Below, in pieces: positions 1 through 9,355 of a DNA stretch of 64,000 bases. Every line of letters starts with the position of its first letter. The first letter of the stretch is position 1. Source of the DNA: Burkholderiaceae bacterium. Its GTDB lineage: Bacteria > Pseudomonadota > Gammaproteobacteria > Burkholderiales > Burkholderiaceae_D. The stretch covers positions 75,249 to 139,248 of the forward strand of contig JAOASL010000040.1 of the NCBI GenBank assembly GCA_030158675.1, in the 5' to 3' direction. The notes under the pieces are model-generated. The model did no database searches. It had not been told where the DNA came from and saw only the letters and a list, made by a program, of their open reading frames with translations. The translations under genes were made by a program, and so were the position numbers.

Positions 1-1101
1 TACAGAAAAATCATTGGAACACTCGGGGATGATAACGGCGTCAATGCGCTGGTCGGCGACAACCAGCGCAATATCCTGCTCGGGCTAACGGGCGACGATG
101 ATCTCGACGGCGGTGACGGAAGCGACCGGCTGTTCGGTGGCGCGGGCAATGACCTGCTGATTTATGACAGCCATGACCGGATCATCAATGGCGGCGCCGG
201 AATCGACACCTTGCGCTTCGTGTGGGGCGGCCAGGCCTATGCCCATGGCCAGATGCCCAGGATCGCCGGCATCGAGGCAATCGAGTTCGCGTCCACTGAC
301 AATTTGCTCACGCTGACCGCCAAATACATCAAGCGAATTTCCGCTAACGATACGCTGATCATCACGGGCGACCACGGCAATCGGGTCGATCCAGGCAGTA
401 ACTGGCACTTCGACGGTTTCAGCGACGACGGGCGTTTTTACATACTCACCAAGGCCGGCGCGACCCTGCGAATCGAAAACAGCGTGCAGGTGATCGGGTT
501 CAACGACTCGACGCAGCTCTTTCTCGGTTATGGTGATGATGTATGGGGAGGCGACCCTCGGCCGGGCGTCAAGTCCTGGTACACCCACGGCGGCCCGGGC
601 AATGACCATCTCGGAGACATCATGGAGATGTCCCAGCTGTTCGGCGATGCCGGCGACGACACTTTGATTACTTACAGCTCCATCAGCCTCCTGCACGGCG
701 GCGATGGGAACGACACGATCACCGCGTTTAATGATGGGGTGTTGTACGGCGACGCAGGAAATGATGTGCTCCACATGGCAGGCGGTAATATCAAGATTGC
801 CGAGGGCGGCGATGGCGCAGATACCTTCGTCATCCATTACACCGCCAACTTCGGATCAACTTTCAGAATTCTCGATTTCAACGGCGCCGATGGCGACCGG
901 ATTCAGATCAGCGCACCCGCCTTTGCCTGGCTTTCAGCGCAAGACATGACCCTGCAGCCTGTCACCGGGAACAGCGACATGTACTTGCTCGGGTATGTCG
1001 ATGATCATGGCAATACACACCCCATGACTCAGCTCGTCGGTACCGACCTCCAGCTGAGTACGCTGCTGCCGTCGATCGATTTCATGCTGGCAAGCTGGTA
1101 G
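1..1101 (+). CDS. RTX calcium-binding repeat protein, 3' part (5' end outside window)
   Basis: The reading frame is open from base 1, so the true start lies left of the window; 366 codons and a TAG stop are present. Residues about 9-72 contain glycine/aspartate nonapeptides of the GGxGxDxL type (for example GGDGSDRLFGGAGNDLL), and a second block lies at about residues 209-277. Between them is a stretch of roughly 135 residues without repeats. Such repeats form calcium-binding parallel beta-rolls in proteins usually exported by type I secretion (family knowledge). The last 90 residues have no further repeats and could carry the uncleaved C-terminal export signal (inference). Function (adhesin, hydrolase, S-layer-like) cannot be assigned from this fragment. 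It ends 19 bp before the convergent fliE stop and is probably not part of the motility regulon. Confidence 0.85.
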   Translation, partial: YRKIIGTLGDDNGVNALVGDNQRNILLGLTGDDDLDGGDGSDRLFGGAGNDLLIYDSHDRIINGGAGIDTLRFVWGGQAYAHGQMPRIAGIEAIEFASTDNLLTLTAKYIKRISANDTLIITGDHGNRVDPGSNWHFDGFSDDGRFYILTKAGATLRIENSVQVIGFNDSTQLFLGYGDDVWGGDPRPGVKSWYTHGGPGNDHLGDIMEMSQLFGDAGDDTLITYSSISLLHGGDGNDTITAFNDGVLYGDAGNDVLHMAGGNIKIAEGGDGADTFVIHYTANFGSTFRILDFNGADGDRIQISAPAFAWLSAQDMTLQPVTGNSDMYLLGYVDDHGNTHPMTQLVGTDLQLSTLLPSIDFMLASW

Positions 1102-1120
1102 CCGGCACACGACGCAAGCG

Positions 1121-1480
1121 TCACACCGGCATATTCATGATGTCGTGATAAGCACTGACCAGCTTGTTCCTGACCTGCACCGTCGCCTGCAATGACAGGC
1201 TGGCTTTCTGCCGTTCAATCATCACGTCCGACAGATTCACGCTGTCGTCGCCGAGCGCGAAGCGCTGCGACAACTTGTCCGCATTCAGCTGCTGCGTGTT
1301 GACTTGCTCGAGCATGGCCTTCAGCGACGAGGAGAAACTGACCTTCACGCCTTCGGACGGCCGGCTGACAGACGACGATGGCGCCACCGCTTGCAGCGCG
1401 GACGCCGGTCGGGCCGCAGCGGCCTTCATTTGCGCCGCCATGGCCTCGATGCGGCTGGAGTCGATAGGGCCGATTTTCAT
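1121..1480 (-). CDS. fliE: FliE, flagellar hook-basal body / MS ring-rod junction protein
   Basis: 119 residues from the ATG at 1480 (start MKIGPIDSSRIEAMAAQMK). FliE is a small export substrate that joins the MS ring to the proximal rod. The C-terminal half (SFSSSLKAMLEQVNTQQL ... VQVRNKLVSAYHDIMNMPV) is the conserved FliE domain. A GTG 36 bp upstream would add 12 residues, but that extension is proline-rich and unlike the family, and the ATG gives a length closer to the usual 100-115. The gene stands alone and is transcribed divergently from the fliF operon, from which it is separated by about 210 bp containing an inverted repeat. Confidence 0.93.
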   Translation of the reverse strand: MKIGPIDSSRIEAMAAQMKAAAARPASALQAVAPSSSVSRPSEGVKVSFSSSLKAMLEQVNTQQLNADKLSQRFALGDDSVNLSDVMIERQKASLSLQATVQVRNKLVSAYHDIMNMPV

Positions 1481-1499
1481 GGAGAGATCCGGGATTGCC

Positions 1500-1535
1500 G
1501 GTTCGGGATTGCCCACCAGGGCGACATCCCGAACC
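1500..1535. repeat. 10-bp perfect inverted repeat upstream of fliE
   Basis: GGTTCGGGAT at 1500-1509 is matched by ATCCCGAACC at 1526-1535 with a 16-nt centre. In addition CGGGATTGCC occurs twice as a direct repeat (1490-1499 and 1504-1513). The element sits 20 bp upstream of the fliE start, inside the divergent fliE/fliF intergenic region. It could be a dyad operator for a flagellar regulator or a hairpin in the fliE leader; no run of T follows, so it does not look like a terminator. Confidence 0.5.
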
Positions 1536-1693
1536 TTACCTAACCCGTAACGACCTCAAGCGACAAGCAGACGGCGGAATGTCCGGTTTTTCCTTCGACT
1601 CCGGCTCCGCCAGATCAGGACAATCGGCTCCAATCCCTGATACCGCCGACGGACACACGTGCACCCTACCCATCCGACCCGCGGAGCCCTGCC

Positions 1694-3364
1694 ATGGCAA
1701 TAACGGCCGCTACCGCAGAAAAATTCAGTCTGTCTTCGATGCTGCAGTCATCGCAGGCCCGTCTGGTCCTGATGTTCGGCAGCGCCGCCGCGATCGTCGC
1801 GCTGATGGCCACCCTCTGGTTTTGGGGCCAGAAGCCCGAGTATCGCGTGCTGTTCGCCAACTACTCGGACCGCGACGGCGGCGCCATTGTGGCGGCGCTG
1901 CAGCAGATGAACGTTCCCTACCAGATCGCCGACGGTGGCGGCGCGATCCTCGTACCGGTGAGCCAGGTACATGACGTGCGGCTGAAGCTGGCCGCGCAGG
2001 GCTTGCCGAAAGGCGGCGGTGTCGGCTTCGAACTGATGGAAAACCAGAAGCTCGGCACCTCGCAGTTTCTGGAACAGGTGAATTTCCAGCGCGCGCTCGA
2101 AGGCGAGCTGGCCCGTACCATCCAGGCGCTGGCCAACGTGCAGGCTGCGCGCGTGCACCTGGCCATGCCGAAAGCCTCGGTGTTCGTGCGCGACCAGCAA
2201 AAGCCGACCGCGTCGGTGCTGCTGAACCTGCATCCGGGCCGTGCGCTCGACCAGCAACAGGTGTCGGCCATCGTGCACCTGGTCGCGTCCAGCGTGCCGG
2301 AACTGACCGTGACCAGCGTCACCGTGGTCGACCAGAACGGCAACCTGCTGTCCGACGACAGCAAACCGAAGGGCGCCAACCAGCTCGATCCGTCGCAGCT
2401 GAAATACATCGATGACATACAGCAGGCCATCGCGCGCCGCATCGAGTCCATCATCACCCCGATCGTCGGCCCGCAGAACGTGCGCGCCGAAGTGAGCGCA
2501 GAAATCGACTTCTCGACCAGCGAGCAGGCTGCCGAATCGTATCGTCCGAACCAGACGCCGGAGTCGACCGCGATTCGCAGCCAGCAGCAATCGTCGACGC
2601 AAAGCACCGGCACCCCCGGCGCCTCCGGCGTGCCGGGCGCGCTGTCGAATACGCCGCCGTCACCGGCTACCGCGCCGGTGACGAATCCACCGGCGGCGGC
2701 CGCCACATCAGCGGCAACCGGCGCCAATCCGAATGCGGCCGCAGCGGCGCCCGCGCAGCCGCAGCCACCGAGCTCGAACCAGAAAGACAGCACGATCAAT
2801 TACGAGCTCGACAAGACCCTGCGCATTACGCAGCAGCCGATGGGCGGCATCAAGCGGCTGTCGGTCGCAGTGGTAGTCAACCACAAGCTGGAAGCAGGTC
2901 AACAGGGCAAGCCCGTCACGCGCGCGCTGACCGACGCCGAGAAGACCGCGATCACCGATCTGGTGAAAGAAGCGATGGGCTACAACAAGGAACGCGGCGA
3001 CACGCTGAATGTGGTCAACAGCGCCTTCGTTGACAAGGCGCCGGAAGTAATTCCCGAGCTGCCGTTCTGGAAAGACGCAGGCAATCTGGCGCTGGCGCGC
3101 GAGGCGGGTCGCTATCTGCTGATCATTGCCGCCATCGCCTGGCTGTATTTCCGGCAGCTCAAGCCGCTGCTGCGCCGCCTGCGCGAACCGCAGCAGCTGC
3201 CCGCGCCCCTCGCCGCCGAACCCGCGTTCAACGCAATCGGTGCGCCCGCCGCGCGCGAAGCGCTGCCGTCGTCCGGCAATGATCTTGACGTCGTGCGGCA
3301 GATCGCACGCAATGATCCGCGCATGGTCGCCAACGTCGTCAAAAACTGGGTGGGGGCAGAATGA
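1694..3364 (+). CDS. fliF: FliF, flagellar MS-ring protein
   Basis: 556 residues, the usual length. FliF forms the membrane/supramembrane ring on which export gate and rod are built. Visible features are an N-terminal transmembrane helix (about residues 25-45), the periplasmic ring-building motifs (PYQIADGGGAILVP; GVGFELMENQKLGTSQFLEQ), a Pro/Ala/Thr-rich flexible insertion at about 315-365, a second transmembrane helix at about 470-487, and the C-terminal FliG-binding tail (DLDVVRQIARNDPRMVANVVKNW cut short here to its core RNDPRMVANVVKNW). A GGAG lies about 7 nt before the ATG. It heads the fliF-to-fliK run and overlaps fliG by 4 nt (ATGA), indicating translational coupling. Confidence 0.97.
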   Translation: MAITAATAEKFSLSSMLQSSQARLVLMFGSAAAIVALMATLWFWGQKPEYRVLFANYSDRDGGAIVAALQQMNVPYQIADGGGAILVPVSQVHDVRLKLAAQGLPKGGGVGFELMENQKLGTSQFLEQVNFQRALEGELARTIQALANVQAARVHLAMPKASVFVRDQQKPTASVLLNLHPGRALDQQQVSAIVHLVASSVPELTVTSVTVVDQNGNLLSDDSKPKGANQLDPSQLKYIDDIQQAIARRIESIITPIVGPQNVRAEVSAEIDFSTSEQAAESYRPNQTPESTAIRSQQQSSTQSTGTPGASGVPGALSNTPPSPATAPVTNPPAAAATSAATGANPNAAAAAPAQPQPPSSNQKDSTINYELDKTLRITQQPMGGIKRLSVAVVVNHKLEAGQQGKPVTRALTDAEKTAITDLVKEAMGYNKERGDTLNVVNSAFVDKAPEVIPELPFWKDAGNLALAREAGRYLLIIAAIAWLYFRQLKPLLRRLREPQQLPAPLAAEPAFNAIGAPAAREALPSSGNDLDVVRQIARNDPRMVANVVKNWVGAE

Positions 3365-4356
3365 TCGATAGTGGTGTGCACAAGGCGGCCATCCTGCTGC
3401 TGGCCCTCGGCGAGGACGAAGCTGCCGAGGTGATGAAATTCCTGTCCCCGCGCGAGGTGCAGCAGCTCGGCGCGACCATGTCGACGATGAAGGCGGTGGC
3501 CAGCGAGGACCTCGAGCAGGTGCTGGCCTCGTTCCGCGTCGAGTCGGGACAGCAGACCTCGATCGGCATCGACTCGGACGACTACGTGCGCAGCGTACTG
3601 ACCAAGGCACTCGGCGACGACAAGGCCGCGTCGCTGCTGAACCGCATCCTCGGCGCGCGCGAGGCGTCCGGCATCGAGAGCCTGAAATGGATGGACGGCC
3701 AGTCAGTCGCCGAGCTGGTGCGCAATGAGCATCCGCAGATCATCGCCACCATCCTCGTTCACCTCGAGCGCTACCATGCCTGCGAAGTGCTCGGCTACTT
3801 TGCCGAGCGGCTGCGCAATGACGTGATGCTGCGCATCGCCACGCTCGACGGCGTGCAGCCGACTGCGCTGCGCGAACTGAACGACGTGCTGACCAAGCTC
3901 CTGACCGGCAATGAAGTGCTGAAGAAGAAGCAGATGGGAGGCGTGCGCACCGCCGCCGAGATCATGAACTTCTTCAGCGGCGAGCACGAAAACTCGGTGA
4001 TGACCAACCTGAAGTCCTATGACGCGGACATGGCGCAGAAGATCATGGACGAGATGTTCGTCTTCGACAATATCATCGAGATCGACGACCGCGGCATACA
4101 GACGCTGCTGCGCGAGGTGCCGTCCGAAGCGCTGATCGTGGCATTGAAAGGCGCCGGCCAGGAACTGCGCGACAAGGTCTTCCGCAACATGTCGCAGCGC
4201 GCCGCCGAGATGCTCAAGGAAGACCTCGACGCCAAGGGACCGGTGCGCCTGTCCGAGGTCGAGACCCAGCAAAAGGAAATCCTGTCCATTGTTCGCCGCC
4301 TGTCAGAAGAAGGCGTGATCCAGCTCGGCGCGAAGGGCGACGATCCTTATGTCTGA
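3361..4356 (+). CDS. fliG: FliG, flagellar motor switch protein (rotor, torque generation)
   Basis: 331 residues, standard length. FliG is the C-ring component that binds FliF, FliM and the stator. The middle domain has the EHPQ motif (about residues 123-126, VRNEHPQIIATILVHL) and the C-terminal torque helix carries the alternating charged residues (FDNIIEIDDRGIQTLLREV) that pair with MotA/MotC loops. A PAA-type flexible linker region (GGVRTAAEIMN) lies near residue 195. The start overlaps the fliF stop and the end overlaps the fliH start by 8 nt. Confidence 0.97.
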   Translation: MIDSGVHKAAILLLALGEDEAAEVMKFLSPREVQQLGATMSTMKAVASEDLEQVLASFRVESGQQTSIGIDSDDYVRSVLTKALGDDKAASLLNRILGAREASGIESLKWMDGQSVAELVRNEHPQIIATILVHLERYHACEVLGYFAERLRNDVMLRIATLDGVQPTALRELNDVLTKLLTGNEVLKKKQMGGVRTAAEIMNFFSGEHENSVMTNLKSYDADMAQKIMDEMFVFDNIIEIDDRGIQTLLREVPSEALIVALKGAGQELRDKVFRNMSQRAAEMLKEDLDAKGPVRLSEVETQQKEILSIVRRLSEEGVIQLGAKGDDPYV

Positions 4357-5140
4357 GCGCTTGCCTGCCCCGATGCCGGCCGGACTTCCCACCCCGCCCA
4401 TGCAAGAAGCCGCCGTGCCCGATGCCATCGCTGACCGCCTGACGACGCTGGTCGCCGACACCGACATTCCGCTCGAGCAGCAGACACCGTGGCAGCGCTA
4501 CGAGATGGCATCCTTCGGCGACAACCGGCCGACCGCTGTCGCCCGTGCCGCCGCCGAGAAGTCGGCGCGGATCGCGCTGCAGCGGCAGCTATCGGACCAG
4601 ATCACCAGCAGCCGCAATCAGGCGCGCGCCGAAGGCCATGCGGAAGGCTATGCCGCCGGATTAGACATCGGCCACGCGGAGGGAATCGCACAAGGCCGCG
4701 TCGATGCCGCCGCCGAGCGCGAACAACTGTCGCAGCTGCTGTTCGGCCTGAACGCCGAGCTGGCCGAAGCTAACCGCAAGGTATCGAAAGAGCTGATGGC
4801 GCTCGCGCTCGATGTCGCCAAGGCGATGCTGAAGACGGCGTTGCCGGTCAGACCCGAACTGGTGCTGCCGGTGATCGAGGATGCGATCGCCCACCTGCCC
4901 GCTGTGCAGCCGTCACCGGTGCTGACGCTGCATCCGGACGATTTCATGCTGGTGCAATCGCAGATCGGCGCCGGGCTGGTCGCGAATGGCTGGCGACTGC
5001 ATCCGGATGCCTCGGTCGAGCGCGGCGGCTGCCGCATCGAGACCGGCAGCAATCAGGTGGACGCCGACACCGGCACACGCTGGCAGCGCATCGCCGCCGC
5101 GCTGCAGCTCACCGGCACCTGGCTGGACCCAGAAGCATGA
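4349..5140 (+). CDS. fliH: FliH, regulator of the FliI export ATPase
   Basis: 263 residues. FliH dimerises along a GxxxG-type helix and holds FliI in an inactive state, docking it to FlhA/FliN. The diagnostic segment is residues about 95-115, with glycines every fourth position ([21 protein letters not shown]). The C-terminal half has the conserved FliH/YscL domain ([26 protein letters not shown]). The proline-rich first 35 residues are variable in this family. It overlaps fliG (8 nt) and fliI (4 nt, ATGA). Confidence 0.95.
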   Translation: MSERLPAPMPAGLPTPPMQEAAVPDAIADRLTTLVADTDIPLEQQTPWQRYEMASFGDNRPTAVARAAAEKSARIALQRQLSDQITSSRNQARAEGHAEGYAAGLDIGHAEGIAQGRVDAAAEREQLSQLLFGLNAELAEANRKVSKELMALALDVAKAMLKTALPVRPELVLPVIEDAIAHLPAVQPSPVLTLHPDDFMLVQSQIGAGLVANGWRLHPDASVERGGCRIETGSNQVDADTGTRWQRIAAALQLTGTWLDPEA

Positions 5141-6534
5141 GCGCCAACACCCTGCGCTGGCAGTCGGCGCTGCGCGATTGCCGGCAGGTGCTGCAGATCG
5201 CCGATCCGCTGCAGGTGGCCGGCCGCGTCACGCGCGTGACCGGTCTGGTGATGGAAGCAGCCGGTCTGAAACTGCCGATCGGCGCGGCCTGCCGCATCCT
5301 GCTCGACAATGACACCGAGGTCGAAGCCGAGGTCGTGGGTTTTCGCGACGAGCGGCTGTTCCTGATGCCACAGGGCGAGACCGACGGCGTCTTGCCTGGC
5401 GCGTGCGTGATGCCCATCGAAGTCGCCGAACTGATTCCGGCCGCCGGCAGCCTCAACCATCCGCGCCGCCGCACCGCTGATCGCGGTCGCCACCTGCCGG
5501 TCGGCGACGCGCTGCTCGGCCGCGTGGTCGATGCTGCCGGGCGGCCGCTCGACACGCTCGGACGGCTGCGCGCCAACGCATCGGCCTCCCTGTCCGCGCG
5601 CGCCATCAATCCGCTGGCGCGCGCGCCGATCGATACCCCGCTCGATGTCGGCGTGCGCGCAATCAATGCGCTGCTGACCGTCGGCCGCGGCCAGCGCATG
5701 GGTCTGTTCGCCGGCTCCGGCGTCGGCAAGAGCATGTTGCTGGGCATGATGGCGCGCTACACGCAGGCCGATGTCATCGTGGTCGGACTGATCGGCGAGC
5801 GCGGCCGCGAAGTGAAGGAATTCATCGAAGAGATCCTCGGCACGGATGGGCTGGCGCGCTCGGTCGTCGTGGCCGCGCCGGCCGATGCGCCGCCACTGAT
5901 GCGCTTGCAGGGCGCCACCTACACCACCACGATCGCCGAGCATTTTCGCGACCAGGGCAAGCATGTGCTGCTGATCATGGATTCGCTGACTCGCTATGCG
6001 ATGGCACAGCGCGAAATCGCGCTGGCGATCGGCGAGCCGCCGGCGACCAAAGGCTATCCACCATCGGTATTCGCAAAACTGCCGGCGCTGGTCGAACGTA
6101 CCGGCAACGGGCGCGTCGGCAGCGGATCGATCACCGCGTTCTATACCGTGCTGACCGAGGGCGACGATCAGCAGGATCCGATCGCCGATGCCGCCCGTGC
6201 CATCCTGGACGGCCACATCGTGCTCAACCGCAGTCTGGCCGAAGCCGGTCACTATCCGGCCATCGACATCGAGCAATCGATCAGCCGCGTCATGCACGCC
6301 ATTACCGATGCGACCCAGCAGCAGCACGCACGCCGGCTGAAACAGCTGGTGTCGAGCTACCAGCGCAACCGCGACCTGATCAGCGTCGGCGCCTACCAGC
6401 ACGGCACCGACCCGATGCTCGACGAAGCGATCCGGCTGCAGCCGCAGATCGCCGCCTTCCTGCAACAGGGCATCCGCGAACAAAGCACGAACGCACAGAG
6501 CCTGGCGCAGCTCGGCAGCCTGCTGAGCGTCTGA
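5137..6534 (+). CDS. fliI: FliI, flagellum-specific type III export ATPase
   Basis: 465 residues, F1-beta-like ATPase. Walker A is [11 protein letters not shown] at about residue 188-198, followed by the conserved [13 protein letters not shown] loop, and Walker B is [14 protein letters not shown] at about 276. The export-ATPase signature [21 protein letters not shown] follows. It energises unfolding and entry of export substrates into the FlhAB/FliPQR gate on the cytoplasmic side. Start overlaps the fliH stop. Confidence 0.97.
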   Translation: MSANTLRWQSALRDCRQVLQIADPLQVAGRVTRVTGLVMEAAGLKLPIGAACRILLDNDTEVEAEVVGFRDERLFLMPQGETDGVLPGACVMPIEVAELIPAAGSLNHPRRRTADRGRHLPVGDALLGRVVDAAGRPLDTLGRLRANASASLSARAINPLARAPIDTPLDVGVRAINALLTVGRGQRMGLFAGSGVGKSMLLGMMARYTQADVIVVGLIGERGREVKEFIEEILGTDGLARSVVVAAPADAPPLMRLQGATYTTTIAEHFRDQGKHVLLIMDSLTRYAMAQREIALAIGEPPATKGYPPSVFAKLPALVERTGNGRVGSGSITAFYTVLTEGDDQQDPIADAARAILDGHIVLNRSLAEAGHYPAIDIEQSISRVMHAITDATQQQHARRLKQLVSSYQRNRDLISVGAYQHGTDPMLDEAIRLQPQIAAFLQQGIREQSTNAQSLAQLGSLLSV

Positions 6535-6667
6535 CGCCGCGCCCGCTACGGCAGCAATATCGGCAGCGATAGTCGCAGGGACCACGCCGGCCATCCGTTG
6601 AAATCGCGGCAAGTCCGGCGGCTTTTCCGCGGATGGTGCCGCGCGCATCGCGCCTACAGTCACTGTC

Positions 6668-7126
6668 ATGAGCCACCGTACCGCACTCGACACGCTGCAA
6701 TTGCTCGCAAAACGCGAGAGCGACAGCGCCGCACGCCAACTCAGTTCGGCCATAGCGCAGCACGGCAGTGCCCGGCAACGGCTAGACATGCTGATCGACT
6801 TGCGCACCGAATATGCGCAGCGTCTGCAGCGTCAGTCCGGCGAGGGCATGTCGATTGCGTCGATACGGAATTTTCAGGCCTTCATGGAAAAAATCGATGA
6901 CGCCATCGCCGGCCAGGCCAGACTCGAAGCCTCGGCAAGCGCGCGCGTCGAGCAGGCCAATGCCGGCTGGCACACGAAGAAACGCGCCGAAAAAATCTGG
7001 GAAGCGCTGATCCGTCGCAGCGACCGTTCGGCCGCGCTGAAGGCGCAAAAACAGGACCGCAAACTGATGGATGAATTCGCGTCACGTGCCGCGCGACACG
7101 ACATGGACAGCAGCGCTGCAGACTGA
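6668..7126 (+). CDS. fliJ: FliJ, export chaperone / ATPase stalk
   Basis: 152 residues, almost wholly alpha-helical with heptad-like spacing (AKRESDSAARQLSSAIAQHG; ARLEASASARVEQANAGWH), as expected for the antiparallel coiled coil that sits in the FliI hexamer. Identity rests on size, helix content and position between fliI and fliK rather than on a strong motif. Unlike the preceding genes it is not coupled to its neighbour: 133 bp separate it from fliI, and a TACAGT hexamer 8 bp before the ATG could be a promoter -10 (weak). Confidence 0.88.
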   Translation: MSHRTALDTLQLLAKRESDSAARQLSSAIAQHGSARQRLDMLIDLRTEYAQRLQRQSGEGMSIASIRNFQAFMEKIDDAIAGQARLEASASARVEQANAGWHTKKRAEKIWEALIRRSDRSAALKAQKQDRKLMDEFASRAARHDMDSSAAD

Positions 7127-7134
7127 GGAAAACA

Positions 7135-8517
7135 ATGATGCCGCTGATACCCACCCCGTCATCCCAGGCGATCCACGCGGCGCACAACCGTGCGGATACG
7201 ACCGCGGCCGCCCCGATGGCCAGCGGATTCAGCGCGCTGCTCGGCGCCGCCGTCGATGCGGCCGCATCGCCCACTGCGCCATCAGCCGGCGGCTTGCGCT
7301 CCGCTTCGCGGGCAGACGCGCCGAAAACACCGGCACCGCCAGCGGACGACACCCTTGCCGCTGCCGGCAGCGAACAGCGCCGCCCTGGCCGCCTGCATGC
7401 CGGTGTCATTGCCGATCCTCAAGCCGACGCCGCAGCGGATGCCGACACCGATGCCGGCAGCGCTCGCACCGACGCTGCAAACACGAATACCCCGGTCGAC
7501 GCCGGACAGGCACAGCAAGCCGTCGATGCGATGCTGTCCTTGCTGCAGCCGGGCCAGCTGCCGCCCGCAGCACCAACAATGCTGCCGGCCGCCAGCGCAC
7601 AGGAAGCCACCGATGCCGCAGTCGCCGCACCCACCGCCCCCCAGGTCAGTGCGGCCGCAGCCGAAGCCTCAATGCGCATGACGGCGCGAGCCGGCCGGCC
7701 AGATCCGGATCGGCTCATCCAGCAGACGGCTACCGACGTTGCAACCAGCAAGACCAGCGCTATAGGCGGCGACACGACGCGGCGCGCGCCGCCGGACCCG
7801 CTGGCGCAGGAGCGATCCGTACGCGACCAGTCGGCCCGCAGCATCGGCCCTGCGCTGGCCAGTCCTGCAGCCACTGATGTGCAGTACGGCCGCAGCACGG
7901 AAGCGGTGTCCGGTGCCGCCGCAGAAAACCGCGTAACAAGCATTGCCGACATCGCGGCAGCGCAAGGGCTGTCAGCACCGCCGGCCGAAACCATGCAGCC
8001 ACAGTCAGCGCAAGCTGCACAGGCCGGCTTGAACGCGACGGCAGCCACACCGCAAGCGGCCGTCCATGTGCCGGCCGCGTTCGGGAGCAGTGGCTGGCCA
8101 CAGGCATTCGGCCAGCAGGTGCTGTGGAGTGCGCGCCAGCAGCTGCAATCAGCAAGCCTGACGCTGAATCCGCCGGAGCTCGGTCCGGTGCGCATCGAAT
8201 TGCAATTGACCGAGCTGCGCGCCAGCGCGCAGTTCAGCAGCCCGCAAGCCGACGTCCGGCAGGCGATCGAACAGGCACTGCCGCAGCTGAAAGACCTATT
8301 CGCCAGCGCCGGCCTGGAATTGCAGCAGGCCAGCGTCGACAGCGGCCAGTCGCGCCAGCAGGAGCGACAGGAATGGCAGGAGTGGCAAAGCGCCCAATCC
8401 GGAACACCCGCGCATGCAGCGAATGCCGCGACGCCTTCGGAGAACGACAATAACGATGCGGGCCTGCCGCGCACCGTCTCGGCCCTCGCGCAGCGGCTGC
8501 TCGATACCTACGCATGA
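7135..8517 (+). CDS. fliK: FliK, hook-length control protein
   Basis: 460 residues. FliK measures the growing hook and flips FlhB specificity. The first 300 residues are low-complexity, rich in Ala, Asp, Pro and Ser, typical of the secreted ruler. The conserved C-terminal switch domain lies at about 320-410 and contains LNPPELGPVRIELQLTE at about 342. The tail is Gln/Glu-rich (SGQSRQQERQEWQEWQS). It starts 8 bp after fliJ. Confidence 0.93.
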   Translation: MMPLIPTPSSQAIHAAHNRADTTAAAPMASGFSALLGAAVDAAASPTAPSAGGLRSASRADAPKTPAPPADDTLAAAGSEQRRPGRLHAGVIADPQADAAADADTDAGSARTDAANTNTPVDAGQAQQAVDAMLSLLQPGQLPPAAPTMLPAASAQEATDAAVAAPTAPQVSAAAAEASMRMTARAGRPDPDRLIQQTATDVATSKTSAIGGDTTRRAPPDPLAQERSVRDQSARSIGPALASPAATDVQYGRSTEAVSGAAAENRVTSIADIAAAQGLSAPPAETMQPQSAQAAQAGLNATAATPQAAVHVPAAFGSSGWPQAFGQQVLWSARQQLQSASLTLNPPELGPVRIELQLTELRASAQFSSPQADVRQAIEQALPQLKDLFASAGLELQQASVDSGQSRQQERQEWQEWQSAQSGTPAHAANAATPSENDNNDAGLPRTVSALAQRLLDTYA

Positions 8518-8645
8518 CAAGGATGACAGGCCGGCCACAAGTCGCGCGACGAACACCCGCGGAATCCGGCCTGTGTTCGCTGCCCGCGCCGCGTGCCGAC
8601 TCCCTAAAATGACGCACTTTCCCTACCGCTTGCAGCCCCGCTTCC

Positions 8646-9146
8646 ATGGCCACCGCACCTGAATCGACAACGAAGGACCCAGACACCGACACACCACCCG
8701 CAGCGCCGAAATCGCGCAAGCGATGGTGGATTGCGCTCGCTGCCATAACGCTGCTGGCCGCCGCCGGCAGCGGCGCGGCCTGGTGGTACCTGCATCCGGC
8801 GGCCGAAGCGCCGAAAGTCGCCAAACCCGTGCCGCCGGCGCCGCCGGTCTTTGTCGAACTCGACACCTTCACCGTCAATCTCGCCGGCGATCGCATCCTG
8901 CAGACCACCCTGACGCTGCAGGTCAGCAAGTCCGACGACGCCGAACAACTGAAGCTCTATCTGCCGCAGGTAAAGAACCGGCTGCTGATGCTGCTGTCGT
9001 CTAAGACCGTCGAAGAACTGCAGACCACCGAGGGCAAGGAAATCCTGCGCTCGGACATCGTCACGCGGCTGCGCGCGCCCTATGAAAAAGGCCTGAATGC
9101 ACCGTCGGTCAATGGCGTATTTCTCACTTCGTTCGTGATTCAATAA
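8646..9146 (+). CDS. fliL: FliL, basal-body-associated stator-supporting protein
   Basis: 166 residues. One transmembrane helix at about 27-48 (WWIALAAITLLAAAGSGAAWW) follows a short Lys/Arg cytoplasmic segment. The periplasmic domain has the FliL pattern FVELDTFTVNLAGDRILQTT and LPQVKNRLLMLLSSKTVEEL. FliL rings encircle stators and support motor torque (family knowledge). 128 bp separate it from fliK and 209 bp from fliM. Confidence 0.95.
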   Translation: MATAPESTTKDPDTDTPPAAPKSRKRWWIALAAITLLAAAGSGAAWWYLHPAAEAPKVAKPVPPAPPVFVELDTFTVNLAGDRILQTTLTLQVSKSDDAEQLKLYLPQVKNRLLMLLSSKTVEELQTTEGKEILRSDIVTRLRAPYEKGLNAPSVNGVFLTSFVIQ

Positions 9147-9355
9147 GCACCTCAAACAACCTGCCGCTGGCGCCGGCCCGGCGCCTTGCCAAATCCGCTA
9201 CGACCGCACGCCGAATCAGGTGGCCGAATCGCCCTCTCTTCGGCCGATGCCGGCGCCACCCTCCCGCCTACACTGTGTCCTGATCCCCCGGTCTGGCCGG
9301 GGACCGACAAAACCATGCCGCGACCAGTGCGGCCTGCCAAAAACAGCGATCAATC

